DNA of 64,000 nucleotides from Trebonia sp963795335 (GCA_963795335.1 CAWCHI010000015.1:310001-374000), one strand, 5' to 3'; counted from the stretch's first letter, positions 51,972 through 62,210 are shown. The notes: generated by a model from the sequence alone, not told the origin. Translations and numbers: made by a program.

Positions 51972-52349
51972 TGCTGGAGAGGGTAATGCATCGAACCTTG
52001 AATTCGCCTCAACGCGCATTGTGGCTGGCCCGCGTCCCACGGCGGCGCCGCCGTGAACCATGTCAACGCGGGGCCAGCGCGGGCGCCCCGGTTCCTACCG
52101 GACGGTAGCACACGAATCGCGGATTATTTGGCGCGCCACTCGCGGTGCGCTGTTTCCTGGGCCTGGCCAGGTACTATTCGCATCACTGAAAGTAATTTGG
52201 TGGTCGGCGGCCGGGCGGTGGCACCCTGGCCGCGGGACGTCTTACGGGCTGGTGACAAGCGCCGCAAAGGGGCCATACGGCACCCTGGCCGCACGCCCAC
52301 CCGGTAGCCTCGCCAGGAACGGTGCACGATAAGCCGGAGGAGAACCAGA
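51972..52349. promoter_or_regulatory. Divergent region between the DUF6542-like and LCP genes
   Basis: 378 bases without a gene. It holds a perfect 18-base palindrome CACGGCGGCGCCGCCGTG near 52038-52055, a TACTAT box near 52171 in an AT-richer patch that may be a -10 element for the LCP genes, and a GGCACCCTGGCCGC motif occurring twice about 60 bases apart (near 52217 and 52279). None of these can be assigned with certainty. Confidence 0.35.
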
Positions 52350-53961
52350 TTGCTCGGCAAGAGCGGCGGGTCGCTAATCGCGGGCAAGGTCGGGTATGCG
52401 GTGGCCTGCGTCGCCGCCGCGGTCGTGCTCGCGGTCTCCGGCTGGGCCCATAATGTGGTCAGCCTCACCCAGAGCCTGGGCGGCGGTATCAGCATCAGCA
52501 ACGGCGCCTCTGTCGGCTCGATGAACATCCTGGTCATGGGCCTGGAAAGCCGGACCGACTATCAGGGGCAGACCTTGTCGGCCGGACTGCTGGCAGCGAT
52601 GCACGCCGGCAGCGTCAACGGGGTCGAGAACGAGGGCGTCGGCGGCCAGGCGACCAACACACTGATCCTGCTGCACATCTTCGCGGGCGGGCAGAAGGCG
52701 GTCGGCTTTTCCATCCCCCGCGACGACTGGGTCACCTACCCGCAGACCTACGACGGCCAGTCGGCGGGCAAGATCGACCAGGCCTATGGTGACGCCTACG
52801 CGCAGTCGCTGCAGGAGACGGTCACCAGCTCGATGAGCTCCGCTGCAGCGTTACCTGAAGGCCAACCAGGCCGGGCAGGCGGCCACCATCGCCACCGTGC
52901 AGGCGGTCACCGGGCAGCAGATCGATCACTTCGCCGAGGTGAACCTGGCCGGGTTCTACTACCTGGCCGAGGCGTTCGGCGGCATCGAGGCCTGCATCAA
53001 GCCGTCACGCCGGCGACACCAACTTGCAGCGACGGCAACTCCGGCTTCAACGCCGTGCTCGACGGCTACAACGTGAAAAAGGGCGGCGCCCAGTACCTGC
53101 ACCTGTCGGCCCCGCAGGCGCTCGCGTTCGTCCGCGAGCGGGACAACCTGCCCAACGGGGACCTGGACCGCACGCACCGCCAGCAGGCCGTCCTGGACTA
53201 CGTCATCTGGAAGCTGGAGACCGGCGGCGTGCTGTCCGACCTCGGCCAGCTCACCGCGCTACTGAACACGGCCAAGCAGTACCTCATCACGGACGCGACC
53301 TGGAACCTGCTCGACTTCGCGACCAACATGCACGCCCTGAGCGGGAAGAACCTGCAGTTCTACACCGCGCCCATCCGGCTACGCGACCATCGACGGCCAG
53401 GACGGCCAACCAGGTCGACATCTCCGACGATCCAGGCGGCGATCAAGGCGAAGTTCACCGCCCCGGCGCCGAAGTCCGCCAGCTCGGCCAAGGCGGGCAC
53501 CCCGGGCGACGCCGGCCCCGCCCGCGTCTACCGTCACGGTGGACGTCTACAACGGCGGAACCGCCGCGGGCCTGGCCACCGACGTCTCGGCTGCGCTCGT
53601 CGCCAAGGGGTACAAGGCGGGCGCGGTCACCAACGCGTCGGCGCAGTCGGCCGTTCGCCACCGCGGGCACGCAGGTGTTCTACGGCAGCGGGCGCGTCCG
53701 CCAACGCGGCCAAGATCGCGGGTTACTTCGGCGCGACCGCGACCGCGCGCTCGTCGCTGGCCGCCGGCCACGTCGAGGTGCTTCTCGGCACCGGCGTCCA
53801 CCGTGGTCCCTTCTGGCCTGTCGTCCGGGTCGGCCAGTACGCCCAGCGCGCCGGCGGCGTCTGCCTCATCCGCGTCGTCCGCGGCAGGTAACAACGGCGC
53901 GGCTGGGGGCGCGGTCACCGTCACGGCCAAGGCGAAGTACGGCATTCCCTGCGTGTACTGA
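52350..53961 (+). CDS. LytR-CpsA-Psr (LCP) family protein, copy 1 (nine frameshifts)
   Basis: LCP enzymes transfer glycopolymers onto peptidoglycan outside the cell. Start TTG 52350 after GGAGGAGAA; a signal-anchor helix (VGYAVACVAAAVVLAVSGWAH) is followed by the LCP domain: MNILVMGLESRTDYQGQ, TLILLHIFAGGQKAVGFSIP, RDDWVTYP and KIDQAYGDAY. A LytR C-terminal domain (STVTVDVYNGGTAAGLA, then KGYKAG) follows. Breaks at 52842, 53379, 53407, 53429, 53523, 53656, 53693 and 53796 each fit one extra base; one near 53002 is minus one. The corrected protein ends AKYGIPCVY. Typical LCP has D-S-R where this has E-S-R. Confidence 0.85.
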
Positions 53962-53984
53962 CGTGGGGCGGGAAGTAAACCGCC

Positions 53985-55483
53985 ATGGTGAAGGTGATCG
54001 CGCGCAAGGTCGTGTACGTGCTGGTGTGCCTCGGCGCGGCCATTTTGCTCGTGGTGGCGGGGTACGCGCACAAGGTGGTCGGGCAGACGACCGACACTCG
54101 CCAAGGGCGTCCCGATCACCAACGGGACGTTCAACAGCCCGACCGTCGGCGCGATGAACATCCTGGTCATGGGCCTGGAGAGCCGGACCAATTACGAGGG
54201 CCAGACCCTGCCGAACAACCTGCTGACCGCCATGCACGCGGGCAACGCGGCCGCCGTCAGCGCTGGGCAGGTCGGCAGCCAGGACACCAACACGCTGATC
54301 CTCATCCATATCTTCGCCGGCGGGCAGAAGGCCGTCGGGTTCTCGATTCCCGCGCGATGACCTGGTCACCTATCCGCAGGCCTACGACGGGCAGACCGAG
54401 GGCAAGATCGACGGTGCCTACGCCTACGCCTACGTCCAGTACCTGAGCGAGCACTCAGGGCACCGAGAGCGGCGCCACCTTGTACCTGCACGCCAACCAG
54501 GCGGGCCAGGCCGCCACCGTGGCCACCGTGCAGTCGGTCACCGGGCAGCACATCGACCACTTCGTGGAGGTGAACCTGGCCGGGTTCTACTACCTGGCCG
54601 CCGCCTTCGGCGGCATCGAGGTGTGCCTCAAGCCGGCCCCGGCTCAGGGCGGGTTCCCGGCCGGGGCCAACCTGACCGACATCGACACGCTGGTGTCGCC
54701 GCGCACCGATAACTCCGGCTTCAACGCCTATAAGGACGGTTACGACAAGAAAAAGGGCGGGGCGCAGTACCTGCACCTGTCGGCCGCCCAGTCGCTCGCG
54801 TTCGTGCGGGCCCGTGACACGCTGCCGGGCGTCGACCTCGGGCGCACCAAGCGGCAGCAGGCCACCATCGACTACGTGATCTACGAGCTCAAGCAGGAAG
54901 GCGCGTTCGCCGACGTCGGCAAGCTGAACACGCTGCTCGGTACCGCCAGCCAGTACCTCATCACCGACTCGACCTTCAACCTGCTCGACTTCACCAGCGA
55001 CATGCGCGCGCTCGACGGCCAGGACCTGTCCTTCCAGACGCTGCCGTACACGCCGGAGAACAACGTCTACGTCCCCGGGTACCCGGGCTTGCAGGACGTC
55101 AACATCATCGACCTGAGCGCGATCAAGGCCCTGGTCCGCGCCGCCTTCAACCCGCCGGCGGACGACGGGGTGCAGACCACGGCCGGGCCGACGATCAACG
55201 GCACCGGGTCGTCAAGCACCGTGTCACCAGGCACTATGTCGCCAAGCAGTCGATCATCGGGCCCGGCGTCACCCAGGACCGGGACGACCCCGGGCACGCA
55301 GGCCAGCACGGCCCCGGCGAACGGCACGGGCGCGGCCGCCACCACCTCCGCCACGCCCGCCCCGACGGTCACTGGGGCGCCGCCTCCGCTAGCGCCAGCA
55401 CCAGCGGGGCCGGCAGCAGCGGCACGGGCGGGACCGTCACCGTGGCGCCGCACGCGCGCTACGGCATCCCCTGCGTGTACTGA
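53985..55483 (+). CDS. LytR-CpsA-Psr (LCP) family protein, copy 2 (four frameshifts)
   Basis: Tandem paralogue of the preceding gene, 24 bases downstream. Start ATG 53985, membrane helix VVYVLVCLGAAILLVVAGYAH, then the LCP domain (MNILVMGLESRTNYEGQ, TLILIHIFAGGQKAVGFSIP, DDLVTYPQAYDGQ, HIDHFVEVNLAGFYYLAAAF and FVRARDTLPGVDLGRTKRQQ). Copy 2 has a Ser/Thr/Gly/Pro-rich C-terminal part instead of an obvious LytR_C domain, yet ends like copy 1 in ARYGIPCVY. Breaks at 54096, 54352 and 54458 fit one extra base; one near 55375 in a GGGG run is minus one. Probably made as an operon with copy 1. Confidence 0.85.
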
Positions 55484-55496
55484 GCCCGGCAACGAA

Positions 55497-55540
55497 CCGG
55501 GCCCCCGTCGTGCCGCCGGAGCGGCACCGCGGGAGCCCGG
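55497..55540. terminator. Bidirectional terminator between LCP copy 2 and sucD
   Basis: CCGGGC (55497-55502) pairs with GCCCGG (55535-55540), and an inner perfect GTGCCGC-CGGA-GCGGCAC hairpin lies at 55510-55527. Sits between convergent genes. Confidence 0.7.
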
Positions 55541-55552
55541 GAAACTCAGCCG

Positions 55553-56440
55553 CTAACGGCCCTTGATGAGCTCGCGGACCAGGGCCGCGGTCTCCGAGGG
55601 GGTCTTGCCCACCCGGACGCCCGCCTTCTCCAGCGCTTCCTTCTTCGCCTGGGCGGTGCCGGCCGAACCGGAGATGATCGCCCCGGCGTGCCCCATGGTC
55701 TTGCCCTCGGGGGCCATGAACCCGGCCACGTAGCCCGCCACCGGCTTGGTCACGTGCTGCTCGATGAACGCCGCCGCCCGCTCCTCGGCGTCGCCGCCGA
55801 TCTCGCCGATCATCACGATCGCCTTGGTGTCGGGGTCGGCCTCGAACGCGGCCAGCGCGTCGATGTGGGTGGTGCCGATGATCGGGTCACCGCCGATGCC
55901 AACGCAGGTGGTGAAGCCGATGTCGCGCAGCTCGTACATCATCTGGTAGGTCAGCGTGCCCGACTTCGAGACCAGCCCGATCGGGCCTGCGGTGGTGATG
56001 TCGGCCGGGATGATGCCCGCGTTGGACTTGCCCGGCGAGGCGATACCGGGGCAGTTCGGCCCGACGATCCGGGTCTTGCTGCCCTTCTCGATCGCGTAGG
56101 CCCAGAATTCGGCCGTGTCGTGGACCGGCACGCCTTCGGTGATGACGATCGCCAGCGGGATCTCGGCGTCGATGGCCTCGAGCACGGCCGCCTTCGTGCC
56201 GGCCGCCGGGACGAAGATCACCGACACGTCGGCCCCGGTCGCCTCCATGGTCTCCTTGACCGCGGCGAAGACCGGGACCTCGGTCCCGTTCAGCTCGACC
56301 GTGGTGCCGGCCTTGCGCGGGTTGGTGCCCCCGACCACGTGCGCGCCCGCCGCGAGCATGCGGGCGCCGTGCTTGCGGCCCTCGCCGCCGGTGATCCCCT
56401 GAATGAGGATCTTGCTGTCAGCCGTGAGGAAGATAGCCAT
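55553..56440 (-). CDS. sucD: Succinyl-CoA ligase subunit alpha
   Basis: Alpha subunit of the TCA-cycle enzyme making ATP/GTP from succinyl-CoA. 295 residues (MAIFLTADSKILIQGITGGEG). The CoA-binding fold has NPRKAG, the phosphorylated His is in MGHAGAIISG, and GPNCPGIASPGKSNAGI is a family motif. Starts three bases after the sucC stop region; intact. Confidence 0.98.
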   Translation of the reverse strand: MAIFLTADSKILIQGITGGEGRKHGARMLAAGAHVVGGTNPRKAGTTVELNGTEVPVFAAVKETMEATGADVSVIFVPAAGTKAAVLEAIDAEIPLAIVITEGVPVHDTAEFWAYAIEKGSKTRIVGPNCPGIASPGKSNAGIIPADITTAGPIGLVSKSGTLTYQMMYELRDIGFTTCVGIGGDPIIGTTHIDALAAFEADPDTKAIVMIGEIGGDAEERAAAFIEQHVTKPVAGYVAGFMAPEGKTMGHAGAIISGSAGTAQAKKEALEKAGVRVGKTPSETAALVRELIKGR

Positions 56441-56443
56441 CGG

Positions 56444-57634
56444 TCATGCTCCCTTCGCGGCGAGCTCGGCCGCCCGCTTGGCGGCGCCGTCCATGGTGTC
56501 GACCTGCTCGACGACCGTCAGTCCGGCGTCGACCAGGATCCGGCGGCCCTCGGCCGCGTTGTTGCCGTCCAGCCGGACGACGATCGGCTTGGTCACCGAT
56601 TCGCCCCGCTCGCCCAGCAGGGCGAGGGCGGAGACGATGCCGTCGGCCACCGCGTCGCAGGCGGTGATGCCGCCGAAGACGTTGACGAGGACCGACCGGA
56701 CCGACGGGTCGGACAGCACGATTTCCAGGCTGTCGGCCATCACCGCGGCCGACGCGCCCCCGCCGATGTCGAGGAAGTTGGCCGCCTTGATTCCGCCGAA
56801 CTGCTCGCCCGCGTAGGCGACCACGTCGAGGGTGGACATGACCAGGCCCGCGCCGTTGCCGATGATGCCGACCTCGCCGTCCAGCTTCACGTAGTTGAGG
56901 TGCTTCTCCTTGGCCCGCACCTCGAGCGGGTCGGTCGAGGCGAGGTCGGCGAACTTGGCCTGGTCGGGCTGGCGGAAGGCCGCGTTGTCGTCCAGCGTGA
57001 CCTTGCCGTCGAGGGCCAGCACCCGGCCGTCGGGCGTGAGCACCAGCGGGTTCACCTCGGCCAGGGTGGCGTCCTCGTCGGTGAACATCGCCCACAGCCG
57101 CTCGGCCGCCAGCGCGGCGCCCTCCTCGGCCTCGGCCGGGATGCGGCCCGCGCGCACGATCTCCAGCGCCTTGTCGTGGTCTACCCCGGTCAGCGGGCTG
57201 ACCGGGATACGGGCGATCGCGCTGGGGTTGGTGTGCGCCAGCTCCTCGATCTCCATGCCGCCGTCGACCGAGCAGATGGACAGGAAGGTGCGGTTCGCCC
57301 GGTCAAGCAGGAATGACAGGTAGTACTCGGACTTGATGTCCGTCGCCTCGGCGATCAGCACCCGGTGCACGGTGTGGCCCTTGATGTCCATGCCGATGAT
57401 GCGCTCGGCCTTCTCATAGGCGTCGGCCGGGCCTTCGGCCAGCTTCACGCCGCCCGCCTTGCCCCGCCCGCCCGTTTTCACCTGGGCCTTGACGACTACC
57501 TGGGGGATGCCGTCCGCCGCGAACGCGGTGGTGATGTCCCGCGCCTCCTCGGCGGTGCTGGCGACCTTGTCTTTCGGCACCGGTACGCCGTATTCGGCGA
57601 AAAGTTCCTTAGCCTGATACTCGAACAGGTCCAC
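56444..57634 (-). CDS. sucC: Succinyl-CoA ligase subunit beta
   Basis: ATP-grasp beta subunit. 396 residues (MDLFEYQAKELFAEYGVPVP) with KAQVKTGGRGKAGGVKLA, NPLVLTPDGRVLALDGKV and NVFGGITACDAVADGI. Together with sucD forms the operon sucC-sucD on the minus strand. Confidence 0.98.
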   Translation of the reverse strand: MDLFEYQAKELFAEYGVPVPKDKVASTAEEARDITTAFAADGIPQVVVKAQVKTGGRGKAGGVKLAEGPADAYEKAERIIGMDIKGHTVHRVLIAEATDIKSEYYLSFLLDRANRTFLSICSVDGGMEIEELAHTNPSAIARIPVSPLTGVDHDKALEIVRAGRIPAEAEEGAALAAERLWAMFTDEDATLAEVNPLVLTPDGRVLALDGKVTLDDNAAFRQPDQAKFADLASTDPLEVRAKEKHLNYVKLDGEVGIIGNGAGLVMSTLDVVAYAGEQFGGIKAANFLDIGGGASAAVMADSLEIVLSDPSVRSVLVNVFGGITACDAVADGIVSALALLGERGESVTKPIVVRLDGNNAAEGRRILVDAGLTVVEQVDTMDGAAKRAAELAAKGA

Positions 57635-57939
57635 TGGGGGTCCGATCTCTGTCCGTCGCTTGGAGTCTTAGCCGCCGCTATGACTGGCGGCGTTCACAAG
57701 CAGCGTAGCCCGTGGTATACCGCCTGCGCTGCCCAGGGGACGCATGCGAGCACTGTGGCGATGGGACTTTCGTCACGCGGCGCGCCTGCGTGCCTTTTGC
57801 CCGGACCGCCCGCGACAATGGCCATTGTGCGCGTAGTGCCGCCGAGGGAAAGCGACTCCCCGCCCGCCGGATCTCCCGCGGAAGCGGCCGGGCCCGGCGC
57901 CCCGCCCCCAGCCCGTCACCCGCGCCCCAGGGCCCGGTC
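57635..57939. other. Divergent region upstream of sucC and the DUF6350 gene
   Basis: 305 bases. It must hold the sucCD promoter on the minus strand, but no -35/-10 pair stands out; a TATACC box (minus strand, near 57715) is the best candidate. An ATG at 57818 opens a frame (MAIVRVVPPRESDSPPAGS) that could be the true N-terminus of the DUF6350 protein if the frame shifts near 57925. Confidence 0.35.
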
Positions 57940-59256
57940 ATGCTGCTGCTCCCGGGCCGGCCGGTGCTGATCGCCGGCGGCGCCGCCGCCCTGGCGGCGG
58001 CCGGCGGCGGGCTCGCGGTACTGGTCACGCTGACGCTCATCGGCTGGATTACCGCGCCGCACGTGGGCATCGGCGGCGGCCTGATCGGGGTCCTGCGCTC
58101 GGCCGGGCTGCTGTGGCTGGTCGCTCACCATGTCACGGTCACCGTGCGCGGGGCAGGCCGGATCGGCCTGCTGCCACTCGGGCTGGTGCTGCTGCCGGCC
58201 GTGCTGATCGAGCGGGCGGGCCGCTGGATGACCAGTGTGGGCCATGTCACCCGGTTGCTCGAGGTCATCCCGGCGGCCGCGAGTGTCGCGCTGCCCTACG
58301 GGCTGTTCACCGGCGCGGTGGCGCTCGCCAGCGGCAGCGCCGCCGCGTCCCCGTCGCTGTGGCAGGCGGTCATCAACGGCTTCCTCATCGCGCTGATCGC
58401 CAGCGGTTTCGGCGCCGCCCGCGGGCTCGCGCCGTGGCGGCGGCTCACCCGCCGGGTGCCGCCCCGGCCGCGGTCGGTCATGCTCGGCATGCTGGCCGCC
58501 CTGGCCGCCCTGGCCGCCTGCGGCGCCGTCCTCGCCGCGGCCTCGCTGCTGATCCACCTGAACGCCTACAAGGCGGCCGTCGCCTCGCTCGACCCGGGCG
58601 CGGGCGGCTCGGTTCTGCTCGTCCTGGCGGCCATCTGCTATGTGCCGAACTCGGTCATCTGGGCGATCGCCTACATGCTCGGTCCCGGCTTCACCTTCGG
58701 GGCGGGCACGGCCGTCGCGCCCGCGGGCTCGTCGCTCGGCGCGGTCCCCGCTTTCCCCATGCTGGCGGCGCTGCCGGTGGACGCGCGGGCAGCGTTCCCG
58801 GCCTGGCTCGGCTTCTTCGTCCTGGCCCTGCCCTACCTGGCGGGCATCTTGGCCGGCTGGCTGACGGTGCGGATCGCGCCGACCCCGGCGCTGGAGGCGG
58901 CACCGCTCTGGGGCCTGCTCACCGGCACGCTGGCGGCGCTGGTGATCGGGGTGGCGGCCAAGTTCTCCGGCGGCCCGCTCGGCGCCGGCCGGCTCGCCCT
59001 GGTCGGCCCCTCGGCCGGCGAGACCGCGGTGGTGGCCGTGCTCGAGGTCGGGGTGACGGCCGCGCTGGCGGCGGGCGCCGCCAACTGGCTGATCATCCGG
59101 CACCACGTCAAGCGGCTGGAGGCGGCGGCTGCGGCCGAAGCGGGGCCGCTGCCCCCGGTCAGCGGACCGCTGCCTGCGCTGATCGTGGACGAGAGCGACG
59201 ACGACGGCGGTCACCGCATCCACGTGAACCCCTGGGCCGACGAGGAGCCGGAGTAG
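57940..59256 (+). CDS. DUF6350 polytopic membrane protein
   Basis: 438 residues from ATG 57940 (MLLLPGRPVLIAGGAAALAAAG) with about ten hydrophobic segments and an acidic C-terminal end (IVDESDDDGGHRIHVNPWAD). Position between sucCD and purN and the overall layout match the DUF6350 family of Streptomyces; function unknown. The N-terminal boundary is unsure: a Pro/Ser/Ala-rich leader starting at ATG 57818 would join it after a minus-one shift. Confidence 0.8.
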   Translation: MLLLPGRPVLIAGGAAALAAAGGGLAVLVTLTLIGWITAPHVGIGGGLIGVLRSAGLLWLVAHHVTVTVRGAGRIGLLPLGLVLLPAVLIERAGRWMTSVGHVTRLLEVIPAAASVALPYGLFTGAVALASGSAAASPSLWQAVINGFLIALIASGFGAARGLAPWRRLTRRVPPRPRSVMLGMLAALAALAACGAVLAAASLLIHLNAYKAAVASLDPGAGGSVLLVLAAICYVPNSVIWAIAYMLGPGFTFGAGTAVAPAGSSLGAVPAFPMLAALPVDARAAFPAWLGFFVLALPYLAGILAGWLTVRIAPTPALEAAPLWGLLTGTLAALVIGVAAKFSGGPLGAGRLALVGPSAGETAVVAVLEVGVTAALAAGAANWLIIRHHVKRLEAAAAAEAGPLPPVSGPLPALIVDESDDDGGHRIHVNPWADEEPE

Positions 59257-59323
59257 CCCGGGTCGCCGGGAGAACAGGCGCAGGCAGAAGGGAACGGGGC
59301 AGGCGGCGCCCTGCCCGCTCCGC

Positions 59324-59871
59324 TTACTTCCCGATGCCGCTGATCCGGTTGTCGAGCGCCTTTTGCAGCTGGGAATGGCAGGCCTGCTGCTGGCTGGACC
59401 CGGTCGCCCCGTTCATGCAGTTGACGTACTGGTCGATCTGGGCGCTGAAGAGCAGGAACCCGAGCAGCATGCAGCCGCTGCAGACCACGCCGATCAGGCC
59501 GAGGACTGCCCCGGCGAGGGCACCCCGTGGCCGCTGGGTGCGGCTGTGCCGGGCGGCCGACATGGCCGAGAAACCGAGCACGGCCGCGACGGCCGCGACC
59601 GCCAGCGCGACCCCGGCCACCGTGGCGGCCCGCTGCAGGTTGCCGATGAGCATCAGCGGCAGCAGGCCGAGGATCGCGATGATCACCGCGGCGAGCCCGC
59701 GCTGCCGGATCCGCGGCTCGGCCGGCGGCAGCTGCGGCCGCTGCCCCGGCGGCAGGAAAGGAGAACGCGGCGGCGGCGCTCCCGGTGGTCGCGACCCCGG
59801 CGTCCGGGATCGCGGCGGCTGGGCCCCGGCGGCTGGGTCCCCGGCTGCTGGCGGTCGGTCAGTCTGGCCAT
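59324..59871 (-). CDS. Small membrane protein with proline-rich N-terminus (probable frameshift)
   Basis: Secure part: 59324-59686, with two or three hydrophobic segments (IIAILGLLPLMLIGNLQRAA, AGVALAVAAVAAVLGFSAMS and GAVLGLIGVVCSGCMLLGFLLF) and a short end containing two Cys (VNCMNG, ACHSQ). Upstream, ATG 59871 opens MARLTDRQQPGTQPPGP, which can be joined by a frame change near 59810 to a Pro-rich segment (PPPRSPFLPPGQRPQLPPAE) running into the first helix. This gives ~180 residues. It faces the DUF6350 gene and diverges from purN. No function recognised. Confidence 0.65.
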
Positions 59872-59982
59872 CTCGCGACCTATTCTGCCGCAGGGGGACG
59901 TGTGCTCACCCTGCTGATCCTGGCCGGCCAGACCCTCAGGGTGAAGAGCGCGGCCGGAAGTGATTCCGTTAGGGTTTCTGGC

Positions 59983-60594
59983 ATGAACGCCAGGCTGGTC
60001 GTGCTCGTCTCCGGGACCGGGACGAACCTGCAGGCCCTCATCGACGCATGCCGTGACCCGGCCTACGGGGCGGACATCGTGGCCGTGGGGGCCGACCGGG
60101 ACGGCATCGCCGCGCTCGACCGGGCGGCCGAAGCCGGCCTCCCGGCCTTCACCCTCAAAGTGGGCGACTTCCCCGCCCGGGCCGCCTGGGACAGCGCGCT
60201 CACCCAGGCGTGCCGTCAGTACCGTCCCGATCTGGTGGTGTGCGCCGGCTTCATGAAGCTGCTGGGCAAGGACTTCCTGGGGCAGTTCGGCGGCCGCTGC
60301 CTCAACACGCACCCGGCCCTGCTCCCGTCCTTCCCGGGGATGCACGGGGTGCGGGACGCGCTCGACTACGGGGTCAAGGTCACCGGCTGCACGGTGTTCC
60401 TGGTCGACGAGGGGGTCGACGCGGGCCCGGTGCTTGCCCAGGCGGCCGTCGGAGTGCGCGACGACGACAACGAGGCAACGCTGCACGAGCGCATCAAGGT
60501 CGCCGAGCGGGCGCTGCTCGTCGACACGGTCGGCCGGATGGCCCGCGAGGGCTGGTCCGTCAGTGACGACAGGAAGGTGAGGATCGGCCAGTGA
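59983..60594 (+). CDS. purN: Phosphoribosylglycinamide formyltransferase
   Basis: Third step of purine synthesis, formyl-THF dependent. 203 residues from ATG 59983 (MNARLVVLVSGTGTNLQALID). Substrate-phosphate loop SGTGTN; catalytic region with NTHPALLPSFPGMHGVRDAL and VDEGVDAGPVLAQ. A TAGGGT box lies only eight bases before the ATG, so the message may be leaderless. Overlaps purH by four bases. Confidence 0.97.
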   Translation: MNARLVVLVSGTGTNLQALIDACRDPAYGADIVAVGADRDGIAALDRAAEAGLPAFTLKVGDFPARAAWDSALTQACRQYRPDLVVCAGFMKLLGKDFLGQFGGRCLNTHPALLPSFPGMHGVRDALDYGVKVTGCTVFLVDEGVDAGPVLAQAAVGVRDDDNEATLHERIKVAERALLVDTVGRMAREGWSVSDDRKVRIGQ

Positions 60595-62210
60595 CCCAGA
60601 TCCCGATCAAGCGGGCCCTGCTCAGCGTGTACGACAAGTCCGGCCTGGCTGAGCTCGCCCGCGCCCTGCACGAGGCCGGGGCGGAAATCGTCTCGACCGG
60701 CTCTACCGCCCGGACCATCGAGCAGGCGGGTGTCCCGGTGACCAAGGTGGAGGACCTGACCGGCTTCCCCGAGTGCCTGGGGGGCCGGGTCAAGACGCTG
60801 CACCCGCGGGTGCATGCGGGCCTGCTGGCCGACTCGGGCAACCAGGGCCACATGGAGCAGCTAGGCGACCTCGGCATCGAGCCGTTCCAGCTGCTGGTGT
60901 CCAACCTGTACCCGTTCGAGCAGACGGTCGCCTCCGGCGCCGCCCCGGACGAGATCATCGAGCAGATCGACATCGGCGGCCCGGCCATGGTCCGCGCCGC
61001 GGCCAAGAACCACGGCAGCGTCGCCGTCGTCACCAGCCCCGGCCAGTACGGTGAGGTGGCGGCGGCGCTGGCCGGCGGCGGCTTCACGGACGAGCAGCGC
61101 CGCCGGCTGGCGGCCCGGGCCTACGCGCACACCGCCGCCTACGACGCCGCCGTGTCGTCCTGGTTCGCGGCCAGCTACGCCCCGGACGAGATCGCGCAGC
61201 AGACCGGCTGGCCCGACCTGATCGCCCGCGTGTGGAACCGGGCCGACGCGCTCCGCTACGGCGAGAACCCGCACCAGCAAGGGGCGATCTACACCTCCGG
61301 CGGTCCGGCCGCGGGCGCTGATCCCGGCATCGCCGCGGCCGAGGTGCTCTACGGCAAGGCCATGTCCTACAACAACTACGTCGACGCCGACTCGGCCCGC
61401 CGGGCCGCGTTCGACTTCGCCCAGCCCTGCGTGGCGATCATCAAGCACTCCAACCCGTGCGGGATCGCGGTCGGGACCAACATCGCCGCCGCCCACGCCA
61501 AGGCCCTCGCCTGCGACCCGCTGTCCGCCTACGGCGGCGTGGTCGCGGCCAACAGCGCGGTCACCGATGCGATGGCCATGCAGATCATCGACGGGTTCGC
61601 GGAGGTGGTGATCGCGCCCGGCTTCGACCCGGCCGCGGTCGAGATCCTGCAGAACCGGTTCAAGAACATCCGGCTGCTGCGCTGCCCCCCGCCCCCGTGG
61701 GCGGCGGGCGCTGAGGGGGGAAGCGGCTCCCGTTCCGGGGCGGCCGACTTTGAACTGCGCCCGGTCAGCGGCGGCCTGCTCGCCCAGACCTGGGACCGGG
61801 CCGACCAGCCGGGCGATGACCCCGCGAACTGGGAGCTCAAGGCGGGCGAGCCGGCCGACATCGCGACGCTCGCGGACCTCGGGTTCGCCTGGCGGGCGTG
61901 CCGGGCAGTCAAGTCCAACGCCATCCTGCTGGCGGCCGACGGCGCCTCCGTCGGGGTGGGCATGGGCCAGGTGAACCGGGTCGACTCGGCCCGCCTGGCG
62001 GTGGCCCGGGCCGGCAAGCGGGCGGCCGGGGCGGTCGCCGCGTCGGACGCGTTTTTCCCGTTCCCGGACGGGTTCGAGATACTGGCGGAGGCAGGGGTCC
62101 GTGCGGTGGCCGAGCCGGGCGGCTCGATCAGGGACGACGGCGTGATCGAGGCCGCGCGGGCGGCCGGGGTGACGCTGTACTTCACCGGAGTCCGGCACTT
62201 CTACCACTGA
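60591..62210 (+). CDS. purH: Bifunctional AICAR transformylase/IMP cyclohydrolase
   Basis: Last two steps of IMP synthesis. 539 residues from GTG 60591. The N-terminal MGS-like cyclohydrolase domain has SVYDKSGLAELARALHEAG and GGRVKTLHPRVHAGLLAD. The C-terminal transformylase has RYGENPHQQGAIY, KAMSYNNYVDADSA, KHSNPCGIA and DAFFPFPDGFE. A Gly/Ser-rich insertion around residues 365-382 (EGGSGSRSG) is not conserved. Forms an operon with purN. Confidence 0.98.
   Translation: MTQIPIKRALLSVYDKSGLAELARALHEAGAEIVSTGSTARTIEQAGVPVTKVEDLTGFPECLGGRVKTLHPRVHAGLLADSGNQGHMEQLGDLGIEPFQLLVSNLYPFEQTVASGAAPDEIIEQIDIGGPAMVRAAAKNHGSVAVVTSPGQYGEVAAALAGGGFTDEQRRRLAARAYAHTAAYDAAVSSWFAASYAPDEIAQQTGWPDLIARVWNRADALRYGENPHQQGAIYTSGGPAAGADPGIAAAEVLYGKAMSYNNYVDADSARRAAFDFAQPCVAIIKHSNPCGIAVGTNIAAAHAKALACDPLSAYGGVVAANSAVTDAMAMQIIDGFAEVVIAPGFDPAAVEILQNRFKNIRLLRCPPPPWAAGAEGGSGSRSGAADFELRPVSGGLLAQTWDRADQPGDDPANWELKAGEPADIATLADLGFAWRACRAVKSNAILLAADGASVGVGMGQVNRVDSARLAVARAGKRAAGAVAASDAFFPFPDGFEILAEAGVRAVAEPGGSIRDDGVIEAARAAGVTLYFTGVRHFYH

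Noticed and set aside
50334..52056. Plus-strand open frames opposite the DUF6542-like gene
   Set aside because: Only the minus strand shows membrane helices and a family-like layout; the plus-strand frames are Arg/Gly/Pro-rich shadows.
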